A DNA stretch of 64,000 nt from Aquiflexum balticum DSM 16537 (GTDB lineage: Bacteria; Bacteroidota; Bacteroidia; Cytophagales; Cyclobacteriaceae). A program made the translations under genes and the position numbers. Shown here piece after piece: positions 7,497 to 17,787 of the stretch; within the stretch, counting starts at the first letter, position 1, and the number at the start of each line of letters is the position of its first letter. The stretch lies in assembly GCF_900176595.1 (NCBI RefSeq), contig NZ_LT838813.1, positions 2,560,001 to 2,624,000 on the forward strand, written 5' to 3'. Below the pieces are notes generated by a model that was given only the letters and a program-made list of their open reading frames with translations, did no database searches and was not told the origin of the DNA.

Positions 7497-10270
7497 TCAA
7501 GAATTTGGATAGTGCCTTTCAGTTTCTTCTCCTGTAAGGCTGGGTCTAGGATGTCAAATCTGACAGTTCCGGAATAGAAATAGGTTCCAGCAGGTAATTG
7601 ATTCCCATTTTTATCCCTTCCATCCCATCGGATATAAATGTCATTTTCAGAAGAAGAAAGGCTGTTATAACGGAAAACTTCAACTCCCCACCTGTTGACT
7701 ATAAATATCTCAACTCCTAATACAAACCTTGGACATCTTGCAAAAGGATTATCGAAGGCCATGAAAGTGTCGTTTACACCATCTCCATTTGGAGTAAAGG
7801 CATTTGGTATTTCATAATTGGGACAATTATCCACACATACAATATTGCTCCTTTCACTTTCATTCCCGGATCTGTCCACGGCTGTGATATAATAACATCC
7901 ACGGTAAGTTTGCAAATCAGTTATTATGGCATTTCTTTCGAATGGGGAATAAGTTCCAATTAAATTAAATACACCTTCTTCACCATCAGGAGAAAAATAC
8001 AATTGAAAAGCACTTAATTCATCATCACAAACACCGCTGAAATCGGGATCCCAACCTAACTCATGGACAAAAGAATTGAATCCGCAACTTTTATCTGACA
8101 AAAACTCAACACAATCCGGACCTTCAAAGGTAAGCACCGGAGGGCATGGCAATCTATCGTCATCAGGCCTGGCACAGATTAACTGTGATTTGTTTTCCAG
8201 AGGGTATTCAATCAAATCGACATTATAAGACCCTTTGGTAATAACGAAATAGCAATATTCAATATCTTTTTTAAGGGAAACTCCATTGTGCCGCCCATCA
8301 TCAAAATAGCTAAAACCTGCGGTGGTCACATCCACTTCAGCAATAAGCTCAAAAATATCTGCATCCTGAGCATTCGGGTCGTTTCGGTTTCGGTACACTT
8401 CATGTTTAAATTCTGAAACAGAATTGTTCCAAGGAACTACGAATTCCCAATTTAATTCGATTGCCTCGTTGATAATAATAGGTTCCAATCTGACAGAAGA
8501 CGCCGAACTGGAACTGTCTATTGTAGTATTGTTTTCCTTTAAGATTACTTTATAGTTGTAAACAAGATTTTCAGTATTCAAACCGGTATCTGTGAAGGTT
8601 GTATCTGTCGTACTAAAGACAGAAACCCTGTTTTGATTTCCGGTAAATCCTGTGCTTCTCAGTAATTCATAAGTAAAAGGTCCAGGGAACTGCACCCTAT
8701 CAATATCATAAGGTGGTGTCCATTTGATAAATATTTCACCATCGGTTTCACCTGTTGCCTCAACACTCACATTTGTAATTAGAGGAACATCTACATCAAT
8801 CGTAATACAAATTTCTTCTGAAACAATACTCTCTCCAGCTCTTGGTTGCGGGAAAGCAGCAACCAATCTATAACAATAGGTGTTTCCAGGGGCTAATCCC
8901 TCTGACTGATTGTTATCTATAAAATTGAAAGTATCCATGTCTGTAGTTCCAACCAATTCATAGCCGGATCTGATTCCTGTTTCGCAGGAATCAGGTTCAT
9001 AAGGATCGGAATTTAGCCTTCTCCAAATCTGCATGGATTGTGCTGAGCCAGAGCAAGAATATGGTTGCCATTGCAAATTTACTGATCTGCCCTGTTGCTG
9101 TTCTACATCTTCTAGGACAGGTGGTGGTCCAATTATTTTTATATTCCATGTTTTGATATCAACCAAGGCCGGACCAGATCTTGGTTGATCTGTTATCCTG
9201 ATTCTTACCTGATACTCCCGCTCCCGTACATGGCTACAGATAGTCTGCCATTCAAAATTTATTATTCCAGGACTGGATTGGAATATGGATTTTGGTTGAT
9301 AATCAGCTGGGGAACTCGATATTTCAACAGGATCACCGAAAACCTCGATTTTTACCGGATCACCATCAGGGTCAGATCCTTGAATGATTTCCTCTATTTT
9401 TGTGCCAGCTACCACGCAAAGGTCTGGTGGCAAGATCAATTCAGGCCTATTGTTATTGGAATTTTCAATTATGATTTGCATATCCCTGACGACATAACCA
9501 ATTTCAATCCATTCTCCGGCTATTTTTCTGAACTCCCGTATTCTAAATGCAACATTATACTGCCCAGCCAATCCCGGAGCATCCCAGATTAAATCCCCTG
9601 TTAAAGGATCCAAAGTCAAAAAAGGGGGAACTCCACCATCTTCCCTATTGAAACTAAATTCAGAAGAAGAAGGATCTCTGTAATTATTTACCGGTCTTTG
9701 AAATTGTTGTTTGGGAATATCCATGGAATAAGCAAGGCTGTCTCCATCAGGATCGTATGCACCTGGATTATGGATGTATCTTTTATTGACTGCTCCATTG
9801 TCCACAGGGGGAATGGTCAATACAGGCGAATTGTTGATGCCAATAAAAGGGTCTATGACTATTTTGGTTTCGACATAAAAAGGTGTGTCCACAGAATTGT
9901 CCATGTTCAAGGTCAAATCGTTTCTATTGAATTCTCTGAACCTAATGGTATAAGCTCCGGGTCCCTGGTAGGTGTGGGTTACCACAAAAGTGTTTTTCTC
10001 AATCTGGTTACCTAAAGATTCAACCAATGTAAAATCCGCCTCGGTATTAAGCTGTACTTCCCTTCCATCACCGAAATTGACTTCGCCTGGCCCAAAAATG
10101 ACACTGGATCTGGTATCAGTATAACCTACGACAGTGATTCTATAGGTCAGGGTTTGAATGGATACTCTCTCGGCAGTGATTTCCCCTGCCCGGATATGTG
10201 TTGCAAAAGAATTTGTTAAAGACAGAAACAAAAAACCGCAGGTGAGTAAAAGTAAATTGCTGAATTTCAT
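7493..10270 (-). CDS. Large secreted protein with gliding motility-associated C-terminal domain
   Basis: A secreted protein of about 925 residues, probably exported by Sec and then by the type IX system. I chose the inner ATG because it gives a clean signal peptide (MKFSNLLLLTCGFLFLSL, cleaved near SFA). The body holds repeated immunoglobulin/cadherin and fibronectin III-like segments, for example GAYDPDGDSLAYSM and LQWQPYSCSGSAQS. The last 90 residues are the CHU_C/gliding motility domain: IPNAFTPNGDGVNDTF, VEIFIVNRWGVEVF, WDGRDKNGNQLPAGTYFY. Such domains act as T9SS sorting signals. No catalytic domain is evident. It may be an adhesin or matrix protein. Confidence 0.88.
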   Translation of the reverse strand: MKFSNLLLLTCGFLFLSLTNSFATHIRAGEITAERVSIQTLTYRITVVGYTDTRSSVIFGPGEVNFGDGREVQLNTEADFTLVESLGNQIEKNTFVVTHTYQGPGAYTIRFREFNRNDLTLNMDNSVDTPFYVETKIVIDPFIGINNSPVLTIPPVDNGAVNKRYIHNPGAYDPDGDSLAYSMDIPKQQFQRPVNNYRDPSSSEFSFNREDGGVPPFLTLDPLTGDLIWDAPGLAGQYNVAFRIREFRKIAGEWIEIGYVVRDMQIIIENSNNNRPELILPPDLCVVAGTKIEEIIQGSDPDGDPVKIEVFGDPVEISSSPADYQPKSIFQSSPGIINFEWQTICSHVREREYQVRIRITDQPRSGPALVDIKTWNIKIIGPPPVLEDVEQQQGRSVNLQWQPYSCSGSAQSMQIWRRLNSDPYEPDSCETGIRSGYELVGTTDMDTFNFIDNNQSEGLAPGNTYCYRLVAAFPQPRAGESIVSEEICITIDVDVPLITNVSVEATGETDGEIFIKWTPPYDIDRVQFPGPFTYELLRSTGFTGNQNRVSVFSTTDTTFTDTGLNTENLVYNYKVILKENNTTIDSSSSASSVRLEPIIINEAIELNWEFVVPWNNSVSEFKHEVYRNRNDPNAQDADIFELIAEVDVTTAGFSYFDDGRHNGVSLKKDIEYCYFVITKGSYNVDLIEYPLENKSQLICARPDDDRLPCPPVLTFEGPDCVEFLSDKSCGFNSFVHELGWDPDFSGVCDDELSAFQLYFSPDGEEGVFNLIGTYSPFERNAIITDLQTYRGCYYITAVDRSGNESERSNIVCVDNCPNYEIPNAFTPNGDGVNDTFMAFDNPFARCPRFVLGVEIFIVNRWGVEVFRYNSLSSSENDIYIRWDGRDKNGNQLPAGTYFYSGTVRFDILDPALQEKKLKGTIQILE

Positions 10271-10476
10271 GAAGGATTTTAATTTATCTTTTAAGATATA
10301 CGAAATTAACCAAAACAGGATGAAATTATTCATTTTAATCAAACAATAAAATTAAACACTTGGTTAAATAAACGATTATAATTTGAATTTATTGGATTCT
10401 AAAGCAGCTCTATTTAGAATGTTTTAAAATAAGTTCAATCGATTGTTTATGGATTGTTTACTAAGCTTTCCAAATG

Positions 10477-10484
10477 TAAATTTG
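10477..10484 (+). promoter_or_regulatory. Candidate promoter of the sdh operon
   Basis: TAAATTTG matches the -7 consensus TAnnTTTG. A TTG at 10454-10456 lies 20 bp upstream, the usual spacing for the -33 box. The predicted start would be roughly 44 nt before sdhC. Confidence 0.55.
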
Positions 10485-10534
10485 GCCTCGTAGTTTAAAA
10501 ACCGAATTTCAATCGAACACTTAAGAAAAAGTAT

Positions 10535-11218
10535 ATGAGTTGGGTATCAAAAACCTTAAACAGCACCTTGGGCAAAAAACTGCTGATGGCCCTTACAGGA
10601 TTATTTCTGATATTATTCTTAGTCGTGCATCTAGGAGGAAACCTTCAATTGCTTCTCCCTGATGGGGGTCAATCTTTTAATGTTTATTCTTATAACATGG
10701 CGACGAATCCACTGATCAGGGTTGTTTCAATTGGTAACTTTGCTTTTATTTTATTGCACGTTGTTTATTCAATTATCCTTACGAGGTATAATAAAAATTC
10801 CAGACCTGTAGCTTATGCTGTGAGTAAACCGCAGCTTAACAGCACTTGGTCATCGAGAAATATGGGTATTTTAGGAACGCTGATTCTTATTTTCTTACTG
10901 GTCCACCTGAAAGGATTTTGGTATGAATTTAAATTTGGAGAGCTCCCAACAACAGTTTACGATGGGGTTACTTATAAAAATGTTTTCGCAATCGTTTCAG
11001 AAGCCTATAGCAATATATTTTATGTTGCATTTTATGTTGTGTCTATGGGATTCTTGGGATTTCATCTTTCTCATGGCTTCGCAAGTGCATTTCAAACTCT
11101 AGGATTAAACCATGTCAAATATTCTCCCTTGATCAATAAAGTCGGTATTGGCTTTTCAATCATAGTTCCAGCACTATTTGCACTTATTCCTCTGATCATG
11201 TATTTCAAAACACTTTGA
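10535..11218 (+). CDS. sdhC: Succinate dehydrogenase/fumarate reductase cytochrome b subunit
   Basis: A 227-residue membrane anchor with five hydrophobic helices. It belongs to the single-anchor di-haem type used by Bacteroidota and Wolinella-like complexes. Conserved histidines lie in helices, for example LVVHLGGN near residue 32, LLHVVY near 73, LLVHLKG, and FHLSHGFASAFQ near 176. It transfers electrons between the iron-sulfur subunit and menaquinone. It is the first gene of the operon and is followed by sdhA after 45 nt. The family name b558/b556 varies, but the assignment by context is secure. Confidence 0.95.
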   Translation: MSWVSKTLNSTLGKKLLMALTGLFLILFLVVHLGGNLQLLLPDGGQSFNVYSYNMATNPLIRVVSIGNFAFILLHVVYSIILTRYNKNSRPVAYAVSKPQLNSTWSSRNMGILGTLILIFLLVHLKGFWYEFKFGELPTTVYDGVTYKNVFAIVSEAYSNIFYVAFYVVSMGFLGFHLSHGFASAFQTLGLNHVKYSPLINKVGIGFSIIVPALFALIPLIMYFKTL

Positions 11219-11263
11219 TACAGCGGTTTTAATTGAATGTAGAAAAATAAAAATCTAATTTAG

Positions 11264-13198
11264 ATGATACTAGATTCTAAAATACCCGAAGGTCCATTGG
11301 CAGAAAAATGGACCAAACATAAATTCAATGTGAAATTGGTCAACCCGGCCAATAAAAGGAAGTATGATGTGATAGTAGTCGGAACCGGACTTGCCGGAGC
11401 TTCTGCCGCTGCCTCTTTGGCAGAACTTGGTTACAATGTCAAGGCATTTTGCTTTCAGGATAGTCCTAGAAGAGCGCATTCAATAGCAGCCCAAGGTGGA
11501 ATAAACGCTGCCAAAAACTATCAAAATGATGGTGATTCAGTATTCCGTTTATTCTATGATACCATCAAAGGTGGAGATTATAGGGCAAGGGAGGCCAACG
11601 TATACAGACTTGCTGAAGTATCGGTAAATATTATTGATCAATGTGTAGCACAAGGAGTTCCATTTGCCAGAGAATATGGAGGATTATTGGCCAACAGGTC
11701 TTTTGGAGGTGCACAGGTCTCAAGGACTTTCTATGCCAAAGGTCAAACAGGGCAGCAGTTGCTTTTAGGTGCTTATTCTGCACTCAGTAGACAAGTGGCC
11801 AATGGAAAAGTAAAATTGTATCCTAGGACAGAAATGATGGATTTGGTGACAATTGATGGTAAAGCCAGAGGAATTGTTACTAGAAACCTAATTACAGGAG
11901 CGATTGAATCCCACGCAGCCCATGCAGTATTACTTTGTACAGGTGGTTATGGTAATGTATTTTTCCTATCTACTAACGCAATGGGATCGAACGTTACGGC
12001 AGCTTGGAGAGCACATAAAAGAGGAGCGTTAATGGCTAATCCCTGTTACACTCAAATCCATCCAACTTGTATCCCCGTATCTGGAGATCATCAATCAAAA
12101 CTGACTTTGATGTCTGAATCCCTAAGGAATGATGGCAGGGTTTGGGTGCCTGCAACTGCTGAAACAGCTGAAAAACTTAGAAAAGGTCAGATTAAAGCTA
12201 ACGATATCAAGGAAGAAGATAGGGATTACTTCCTGGAAAGAAAATATCCTTCTTTCGGTAATCTTGTTCCTCGCGATGTAGCATCAAGAAATGCTAAATA
12301 TATGTGTGATGAGGGTAGAGGAGTCAACGAGACAGGTGAAGCTGTGTTTTTGGACTTCAGAGATGCTATCAAGCGTGACGGAAAAAGTACTATAGAAGCA
12401 AAATATGGTAATCTCTTTGACATGTATATGCAGATTACGGGAGATAATCCATATGAAGGACCAATGATGATTTATCCTGCAGTACATTATACCATGGGCG
12501 GACTTTGGGTAGATTACAATTTGATGACGAATGTTCCTGGCTTGTATGCTTTGGGAGAAGCGAATTTTTCGGATCATGGAGCAAATAGATTGGGTGCTTC
12601 TGCACTGATGCAAGGTCTTGCAGATGGATACTTTGTTATTCCTTACACTGTAGGGGATTATCTTGCACAATCTGCTGCTGCTAAGTTGGATGTGGATCAT
12701 CAAGCTTTCAAATCCGCCGAAAAAGATGTGAAAGATAGAATCCAAAAGCTTCTCAATATCAAGGGTAAAAAAACAGTAGACCATTTTCATAAGAGATTGG
12801 GAAAAATAATGTGGGACTACTGTGGAATGGCTAGAAGTGCTGAGGGACTGACCAAAGCCAAAGCTATGATCAAAGAACTGAAGGCTGAATTCTGGTCAGA
12901 TGTAAAAGTTCTTGGGGATAATGAAGAATTGAACCAGTCCTTGGAAAAGGCGCATAGGGTAGCAGATTTCATTGAACTTGGAGAGTTGATGGTAGACGAT
13001 GCCTTAAATAGAAATGAATCCTGTGGCGGCCATTTCAGAGAAGAATATCAAACCCCTGAAGGAGAAGCACTTAGAGACGACGAAAATTTTGCTTACGTCG
13101 CTGCATGGGAATATTTGGGAGAAGGAAAAGAAGAAGCACTGCACAAGGAGCCTCTCTTATTTGAAAATGTGAAGTTGACCCAGAGAAGTTATAAGTAA
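11264..13198 (+). CDS. sdhA: Succinate dehydrogenase/fumarate reductase flavoprotein subunit
   Basis: A 644-residue catalytic subunit that oxidises succinate to fumarate (or the reverse) with covalently bound FAD. The nucleotide fold [15 protein letters not shown] lies at residues 38-52. The FAD-linking histidine is expected to be H72 in [13 protein letters not shown]. Substrate-site blocks include HPTC, EALMGGL-like [11 protein letters not shown], and [20 protein letters not shown]. The long form resembles the Wolinella/Bacteroidota enzyme rather than the shorter proteobacterial SdhA. It sits in the middle of the three-gene operon and ends 25 nt before sdhB. Confidence 0.97.
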   Translation: MILDSKIPEGPLAEKWTKHKFNVKLVNPANKRKYDVIVVGTGLAGASAAASLAELGYNVKAFCFQDSPRRAHSIAAQGGINAAKNYQNDGDSVFRLFYDTIKGGDYRAREANVYRLAEVSVNIIDQCVAQGVPFAREYGGLLANRSFGGAQVSRTFYAKGQTGQQLLLGAYSALSRQVANGKVKLYPRTEMMDLVTIDGKARGIVTRNLITGAIESHAAHAVLLCTGGYGNVFFLSTNAMGSNVTAAWRAHKRGALMANPCYTQIHPTCIPVSGDHQSKLTLMSESLRNDGRVWVPATAETAEKLRKGQIKANDIKEEDRDYFLERKYPSFGNLVPRDVASRNAKYMCDEGRGVNETGEAVFLDFRDAIKRDGKSTIEAKYGNLFDMYMQITGDNPYEGPMMIYPAVHYTMGGLWVDYNLMTNVPGLYALGEANFSDHGANRLGASALMQGLADGYFVIPYTVGDYLAQSAAAKLDVDHQAFKSAEKDVKDRIQKLLNIKGKKTVDHFHKRLGKIMWDYCGMARSAEGLTKAKAMIKELKAEFWSDVKVLGDNEELNQSLEKAHRVADFIELGELMVDDALNRNESCGGHFREEYQTPEGEALRDDENFAYVAAWEYLGEGKEEALHKEPLLFENVKLTQRSYK

Positions 13199-13223
13199 TT
13201 AGAAAATTAAAATCATCAGAGCA

Positions 13224-13973
13224 ATGAATCTTACATTGAAAATCTGGAGACAGAAAAATCACTCCGATAAAGGAGGTTTCAAAGAATATAAAGTAACGGA
13301 TATTTCAAAAGACATGTCTTTTTTGGAAATGCTGGACGTTCTCAATGAACAATTGACTGAAAGAGGTGAAGATCCGGTTCATTTTGATCATGACTGTAGG
13401 GAAGGCATTTGTGGAATGTGTTCATTATATATCAATGGGAATCCTCATGGACCATTACAGACTACCACTTGTCAGTTGCATATGCGTTCCTTCCAAGATG
13501 GAGAAACCATATCTATAGAGCCTTGGCGGGCAAAATCCTTCCCAGTGGTCAAGGATTTGGTTACTGACAGGTCTGCATTTGATAGAATTATACAGGCAGG
13601 AGGGTATGTGTCGGTCAATACAGGTGGTGTTCCTGATGCCAATGAAATTCCTATCCCAAAAACAATCGCCGATATGGCCATGGATGCAGCCCAGTGTATA
13701 GGTTGTGGAGCCTGCGTTGCTGCTTGTAAAAATGCTTCAGCCATGCTGTTCACCTCAGCGAAAATTTCCCAATTAGCCTTATTACCGCAAGGACAAGTTG
13801 AAAGAAAGGCTAGAGCAGAAAAAATGGTTGCTCAAATGGATGAAGAAGGTTTCGGGGCATGTACCAATACTGGTGCATGTGAGGCAGAATGTCCAAAAGG
13901 TATCAGTATTACCAATATTGCAAGAATGAACAGGGAATATTTCTCTGCTATTGTCAGCAGTCAAAATGTCTGA
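13224..13973 (+). CDS. sdhB: Succinate dehydrogenase/fumarate reductase iron-sulfur subunit
   Basis: A 249-residue electron-transfer subunit. The N-terminal ferredoxin domain binds the [2Fe-2S] cluster through CREGICGMC and a later cysteine. The C-terminal domain has [11 protein letters not shown] and [14 protein letters not shown] for the [4Fe-4S] and [3Fe-4S] clusters. It links the flavin in SdhA to the haems in SdhC. It is the last gene of the operon and is closed by a strong terminator. Confidence 0.97.
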   Translation: MNLTLKIWRQKNHSDKGGFKEYKVTDISKDMSFLEMLDVLNEQLTERGEDPVHFDHDCREGICGMCSLYINGNPHGPLQTTTCQLHMRSFQDGETISIEPWRAKSFPVVKDLVTDRSAFDRIIQAGGYVSVNTGGVPDANEIPIPKTIADMAMDAAQCIGCGACVAACKNASAMLFTSAKISQLALLPQGQVERKARAEKMVAQMDEEGFGACTNTGACEAECPKGISITNIARMNREYFSAIVSSQNV

Positions 13974-13996
13974 TATAAAAAAGTAATATAAAATTT

Positions 13997-14020
13997 AAGC
14001 CGGTAAATCCGGCTTTTTTT
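13997..14020 (+). terminator. Terminator of the sdh operon
   Basis: A 7-bp GC-rich stem AAGCCGG/CCGGCTT with loop TAAAT runs into a T tract, starting 24 nt after the sdhB stop. Confidence 0.92.
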
Positions 14021-14104
14021 GTGACTATACGAATCTGGAATTTCAATATTCGTATATTGTTGTATTTAGATGTTTTCTTTCTTTTAGACTAATTCAAATA
14101 TTGT

Positions 14105-14112
14105 TAACTTTG
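14105..14112 (+). promoter_or_regulatory. Candidate -7 box of the symporter-GNAT-racemase operon
   Basis: TAACTTTG fits TAnnTTTG and lies 51 nt before the symporter start. A convincing -33 box is not seen. Confidence 0.35.
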
Positions 14113-14163
14113 AAAATTCATATTATTTAGAAAATTTGTTAGATTTCACAAATAAGAGATTAA

Positions 14164-15606
14164 ATGCATTTTATTGATCTCGGCATATTTGTCGGGTACA
14201 TGTTGTTGATGCTTGGGGTGGGGTATTATTTTATGCGCCAAAACAGGAGTCAGGATGATTATTATGTTGGTGGAAGAAATATCGGACCATGGCATATCGG
14301 GCTATCCGTGGTCGCAACAGATGTAGGTGGGGGATTTTCTGTGGGGCTTGGTGGTTTGGGTTTTGTCATGGGCCTTTCGGGAAGTTGGATGCTTTTTACA
14401 GGATTGTTGGGGGCATGGTTAGCAGCAGTATTTTTGATCCCGAGGATAAAGCAGGATAAAGCATTCGCTAATTTTTATACTTTCCCACAAATATTCAAAC
14501 ATCTATTTGACAAAAAGGTAGGCATTGCTGCTGCTGTTATTTCCCTGATAGGTTATCTTGGATTTACGTCTTCACAGTTATTGGCGGGGGCTAAATTAGC
14601 CTCAGGCACTTTTATTGAATTGGGTTTGACCGAGGCCTTGTTGATAATGGGGGTTATTGCTGTGGTCTACACAGTTTTGGGTGGACTGAAGGCGGTAATC
14701 TATACAGATACAGTCCAATGGATTATTTTGATGTCGGGATTTATCTTTATTGGTCTTCCTGTTGCCTATTTTCACGTAGGTGGATGGGAAGTCATCCAAG
14801 CCACATTGCCACGGGAGTTTTTTAGTCTTTCCAACCTCAGTTGGCAGGATTTTGCCAATTGGGGCATTACAATTTTGCCAATCTGGTTTATAGGAATGAC
14901 ATTATATCAGAGAATTTACGCCAGCAGAGATACCAAATCTGCCCAAAAAGCTTGGTTTATAGCCGGATTGTTTGAATGGCCAATTATGGCTTTTATGGGA
15001 GTTTCCTTAGGACTTCTTTCTAGGGTGGCATTTGAACAAGGTCTCTTGATAATGGATTTGGAAACTTTGGATCCTGAAATGGGATTGCCGATTCTCCTGA
15101 GGACAATCCTGCCTCCGGGTATTTTGGGCTTGATGATGGCGGCCTATTTTTCAGCTGTACTGTCCACAGCGGATTCTTGTCTGATGGCCGCATCTGGAAA
15201 TTTGTCAACAGATATATTTGGTAAATGGCTGAATAAGAAAAAAGAAAGACATCAGATTCGATATGGGCAAGTGTTTACCTTGATTTTGGGAATCATTGCC
15301 CTGATTGTAGCTATGCAAATGACAAACGTTTTGGATTTAATGTTGTATAGTTATGCATTTATGGTTTCTGGACTTTTGGTTCCGATCCTTTTCGGGTTGT
15401 TTACAAGAAAAAGAAACCCTGATGCTGCTATATCTGCCATGATTACAGGCGGGACTGTCACCGTGATTCTTGGTTTATTGACCATAGACTTACCTTTTGG
15501 GCTTGATCCGAATTTTTTTGGTGTTTTTGCCTCTTTAGCAGTGTTTTTGCTTGTTAATAAGTATAGAGAATCGAAAATTCAAAATAAAATTAATGAATAT
15601 GCTTAA
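14164..15606 (+). CDS. Sodium:solute symporter family protein
   Basis: A 480-residue inner-membrane transporter of the SSS/SLC5 family with about 13 hydrophobic helices. Family hallmarks include the N-terminal DDYYVGGRNIGPWHIGLSVV, the sodium-site region GLLGAWLAAVFLIPR, GGLKAVIYTDTVQW and the helix ILPPGILGLMMAAYFSAVLST. It imports a small solute using the sodium gradient. The substrate is not readable. Its end overlaps the following acetyltransferase gene, and the racemase after that hints at an amino-acid-like substrate, which is only an inference. Confidence 0.92.
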   Translation: MHFIDLGIFVGYMLLMLGVGYYFMRQNRSQDDYYVGGRNIGPWHIGLSVVATDVGGGFSVGLGGLGFVMGLSGSWMLFTGLLGAWLAAVFLIPRIKQDKAFANFYTFPQIFKHLFDKKVGIAAAVISLIGYLGFTSSQLLAGAKLASGTFIELGLTEALLIMGVIAVVYTVLGGLKAVIYTDTVQWIILMSGFIFIGLPVAYFHVGGWEVIQATLPREFFSLSNLSWQDFANWGITILPIWFIGMTLYQRIYASRDTKSAQKAWFIAGLFEWPIMAFMGVSLGLLSRVAFEQGLLIMDLETLDPEMGLPILLRTILPPGILGLMMAAYFSAVLSTADSCLMAASGNLSTDIFGKWLNKKKERHQIRYGQVFTLILGIIALIVAMQMTNVLDLMLYSYAFMVSGLLVPILFGLFTRKRNPDAAISAMITGGTVTVILGLLTIDLPFGLDPNFFGVFASLAVFLLVNKYRESKIQNKINEYA

Positions 15607-16063
15607 AATAGAAACTATATCCGCCGCAGATCAAGCTACTTTTTTACAGAAAAAAGAGATAGCAGATTTTTTGTTTGTACAGTTGGAACAATATGGTGAT
15701 CCAATCAATGACATCATGAAATGTCTTGATTATGCTTTGGATCAGGCAGTGGATAAAGGCGGATTTGTGGTTTTGGCGCGTGAAAATCAAAAAATAGTTG
15801 GTGCTGTAGTCATCAATAAAACAGGAATGTCCGGATATATTCCAGAAAACATATTGGTTTATACCGCTGTAGATACTTCCCAAAGAGGAAAAGGTGTGGG
15901 TAAAAAGCTGATGACCACTGCTATTGAACTTGCCAATGGGGATATAGCACTTCACGTAGAGGCGGATAATCCCGCTAAAAAATTATATGAAAAGCTGGGG
16001 TTTACCAATAAATACCTGGAAATGAGACTTAAAAAAGAAGATGGCATATCTAACCTTAAATAG
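15593..16063 (+). CDS. GNAT family N-acetyltransferase
   Basis: A cytoplasmic acetyltransferase of about 156 residues. The acetyl-CoA binding motif A is VDTSQRGKGVGKKLMTTAIE (QRGKGVG). The C-terminal motif B is NPAKKLYEKLGF. The start at 15593 or 15599 overlaps the symporter stop by 8-14 nt, and a longer upstream start would reach well into the symporter gene and is unlikely. It also overlaps the following racemase by 23 nt, so all three are probably translated from one message. The acceptor is unknown. An amino acid or its derivative would fit the neighbours. Confidence 0.87.
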   Translation: MNMLKIETISAADQATFLQKKEIADFLFVQLEQYGDPINDIMKCLDYALDQAVDKGGFVVLARENQKIVGAVVINKTGMSGYIPENILVYTAVDTSQRGKGVGKKLMTTAIELANGDIALHVEADNPAKKLYEKLGFTNKYLEMRLKKEDGISNLK

Positions 16064-17114
16064 AACCAAACTCAGAGATAATTTTCAGCTTCTTAAGGAG
16101 ATGTTTGAAAAAAGTGATATTTCTTGGGGGGTAGTTTCTAAGCTTTTATGTGGAAACAGAAAATTTTTGGAGGAACTGATCAATCTTGGGGTAAAAGAAA
16201 TTCATGACTCGAGGATAAGTAATCTGGCTAAAATCAAAGAAATCAACCCGGAAATCCAAACTGTTTATATCAAGCCTGTTTCCAAAAGGAATATTGCCAA
16301 AATGGTCAAATATGCCGACGTGAGTCTCAACAGTGAACTGACTACCATCAAATGGATTTCAGAGGAAGCAGTAAAGCAGGGTAAAACCCATAAAATCATC
16401 ATCATGGTGGAAACCGGTGACCTCAGAGAAGGAGTTATGGGTGATTATTTATTGGACTTCTATGCAAAAATATTTGAACTTCCAAATATTGAAATCATTG
16501 GACTGGGAACAAATCTCAATTGCCTCAATGGTGTAATGCCATCCACGGACAAACTGATTCAGCTGTCATTGTACAAACAGATTATTGAACTCAAATTCAA
16601 CAAAAAAATACCCTGGGTATCTGCTGGTACATCTGTCACAATACCGTTGATGCTAAACAAGCAATTACCTAAAGGAATCAATCATTTCAGGGTAGGAGAA
16701 ACACTTTATTTTGGTGTGGATTTATTTGAAGAAAAGATCATTGATGGCATGCATGGTGATGTTTTTGAATTGAATGCAGAAATAATTGAAATGCAGGAAA
16801 AACCATTATTGCCGTCAGGTACATTAGCGGCAAATCCCCAAGGTGAAATCATTGAAATAGATCAGCAGCTTTACGGCAAGTCTTCATTCAGAGCGATCCT
16901 GGATATAGGTCTTTTGGATGTAGATCCAAAATACCTGATTCCTGAAGACGGGGAATTTGAAATTCTTGGAGCAAGTTCTGATATGTTGATACTTAACCTT
17001 GGCACGAATCCAAAGGGCTATAAAGTGGGCGATGTGATCAAATTTAATTTGAAATACATGGGTGCCTTGGGAATATTGAATTCCAGTTATGTAGATAAGG
17101 TTATTTCTGATTAA
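16041..17114 (+). CDS. Alanine/ornithine racemase family PLP-dependent enzyme
   Basis: A 357-residue fold-type III PLP enzyme. The expected PLP lysine is K34 in VVSKLLCGNRKFL, matching the V-K-x-x-C-G pattern of the ornithine racemase-like branch rather than classical Alr. Other family blocks are IHDSRISNLAKIKE, MVETGDLREGV and FRVGETLYFGVDLF. It would interconvert L- and D-forms of an amino acid, and the actual substrate is not determined. It is the last gene of the overlapping symporter-GNAT-racemase operon and converges on the VOC gene. Confidence 0.87.
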   Translation: MAYLTLNRTKLRDNFQLLKEMFEKSDISWGVVSKLLCGNRKFLEELINLGVKEIHDSRISNLAKIKEINPEIQTVYIKPVSKRNIAKMVKYADVSLNSELTTIKWISEEAVKQGKTHKIIIMVETGDLREGVMGDYLLDFYAKIFELPNIEIIGLGTNLNCLNGVMPSTDKLIQLSLYKQIIELKFNKKIPWVSAGTSVTIPLMLNKQLPKGINHFRVGETLYFGVDLFEEKIIDGMHGDVFELNAEIIEMQEKPLLPSGTLAANPQGEIIEIDQQLYGKSSFRAILDIGLLDVDPKYLIPEDGEFEILGASSDMLILNLGTNPKGYKVGDVIKFNLKYMGALGILNSSYVDKVISD

Positions 17115-17186
17115 GTGACTTAAGAAGTTTTTTAGCCAAATATTTTTTTCTGACAATGTCAGCAACCTTTTTAACTATTTTGATAA

Positions 17187-17633
17187 TCAATACTCATCAT
17201 TTATCTCCAGCCAATAGCCATCAGGATCCCTGATATAAATCTGTTTGATACCATCAGGCCTGATGTTGATGGTATTTTTCTTTCCCGGCCAATCCTCATA
17301 TTCAATTCCCAGTTTATTTAAGTTGGCTATGAACCCATCCATATCAGGAATGCTGAAGCAGATATGGTTGATTTTATTGATCGTGACAGGTTCCCAAGGT
17401 GCTTGAATAATATGCATGGACAGATTGTTGCCTATATCCAACCAGGTATGTAATCCATCTTTAAAAGGTTCGTCCAACTCAGGGAAATTAAAAACACCGG
17501 TATAGAAATCAGTGCTTCTTTTCAGGTTTTTGACATAAACGGCAATATGGGTGATTTTGGCCTGGGCCATTGTTTTGTGGTTAATTGTGAACAAACTAAA
17601 TACTATCAATACTGAGGAAATGAGCTTTATCAT
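17187..17633 (-). CDS. Exported VOC superfamily (glyoxalase-like) protein
   Basis: A 148-residue single-domain protein of the vicinal oxygen chelate fold. Two beta-alpha-beta-beta-beta modules are visible: ITHIAVYVKNLKRSTDFYTGVFNF and INHICFSIPDMDGFIANLNKL. The terminal metal-ligand region is YIRDPDGYWLEIND. Histidines at the start of each module and the last glutamate are potential metal ligands as in glyoxalase I. Unlike typical cytoplasmic relatives it begins with a clear signal peptide of about 22 residues ending near TMAQA. Substrate unknown. Confidence 0.85.
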   Translation of the reverse strand: MIKLISSVLIVFSLFTINHKTMAQAKITHIAVYVKNLKRSTDFYTGVFNFPELDEPFKDGLHTWLDIGNNLSMHIIQAPWEPVTINKINHICFSIPDMDGFIANLNKLGIEYEDWPGKKNTINIRPDGIKQIYIRDPDGYWLEINDEY

Positions 17634-17732
17634 GATTACTTCAGGTTTATTTACCTAAATATAACTGATTTGCAGGTTATACGGTATGGTAAATATACCA
17701 TTGAAGGATCTGATTATGTAAAAGGTAAAAAA

Positions 17733-17772
17733 AAAGTGGATCCATCAAGAAGACAGACCCACTTTAAATTTA
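17733..17772 (-). terminator. Terminator of the S41 protease gene
   Basis: Inverted repeat AAAGTGG (17733-17739)/CCACTTT (17759-17765). On the minus strand the stem is followed by a T tract. It begins about 20 nt after the S41 stop. Confidence 0.6.
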
Positions 17773-17787
17773 TTTCAAGAAAGTTTA

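Noticed and set aside
14164-15606. Symporter at 14164 as a second PUL transporter
   Set aside because: It is 24 kb from the PUL, on the other strand, and coupled to a GNAT and a racemase gene rather than to sugar genes.
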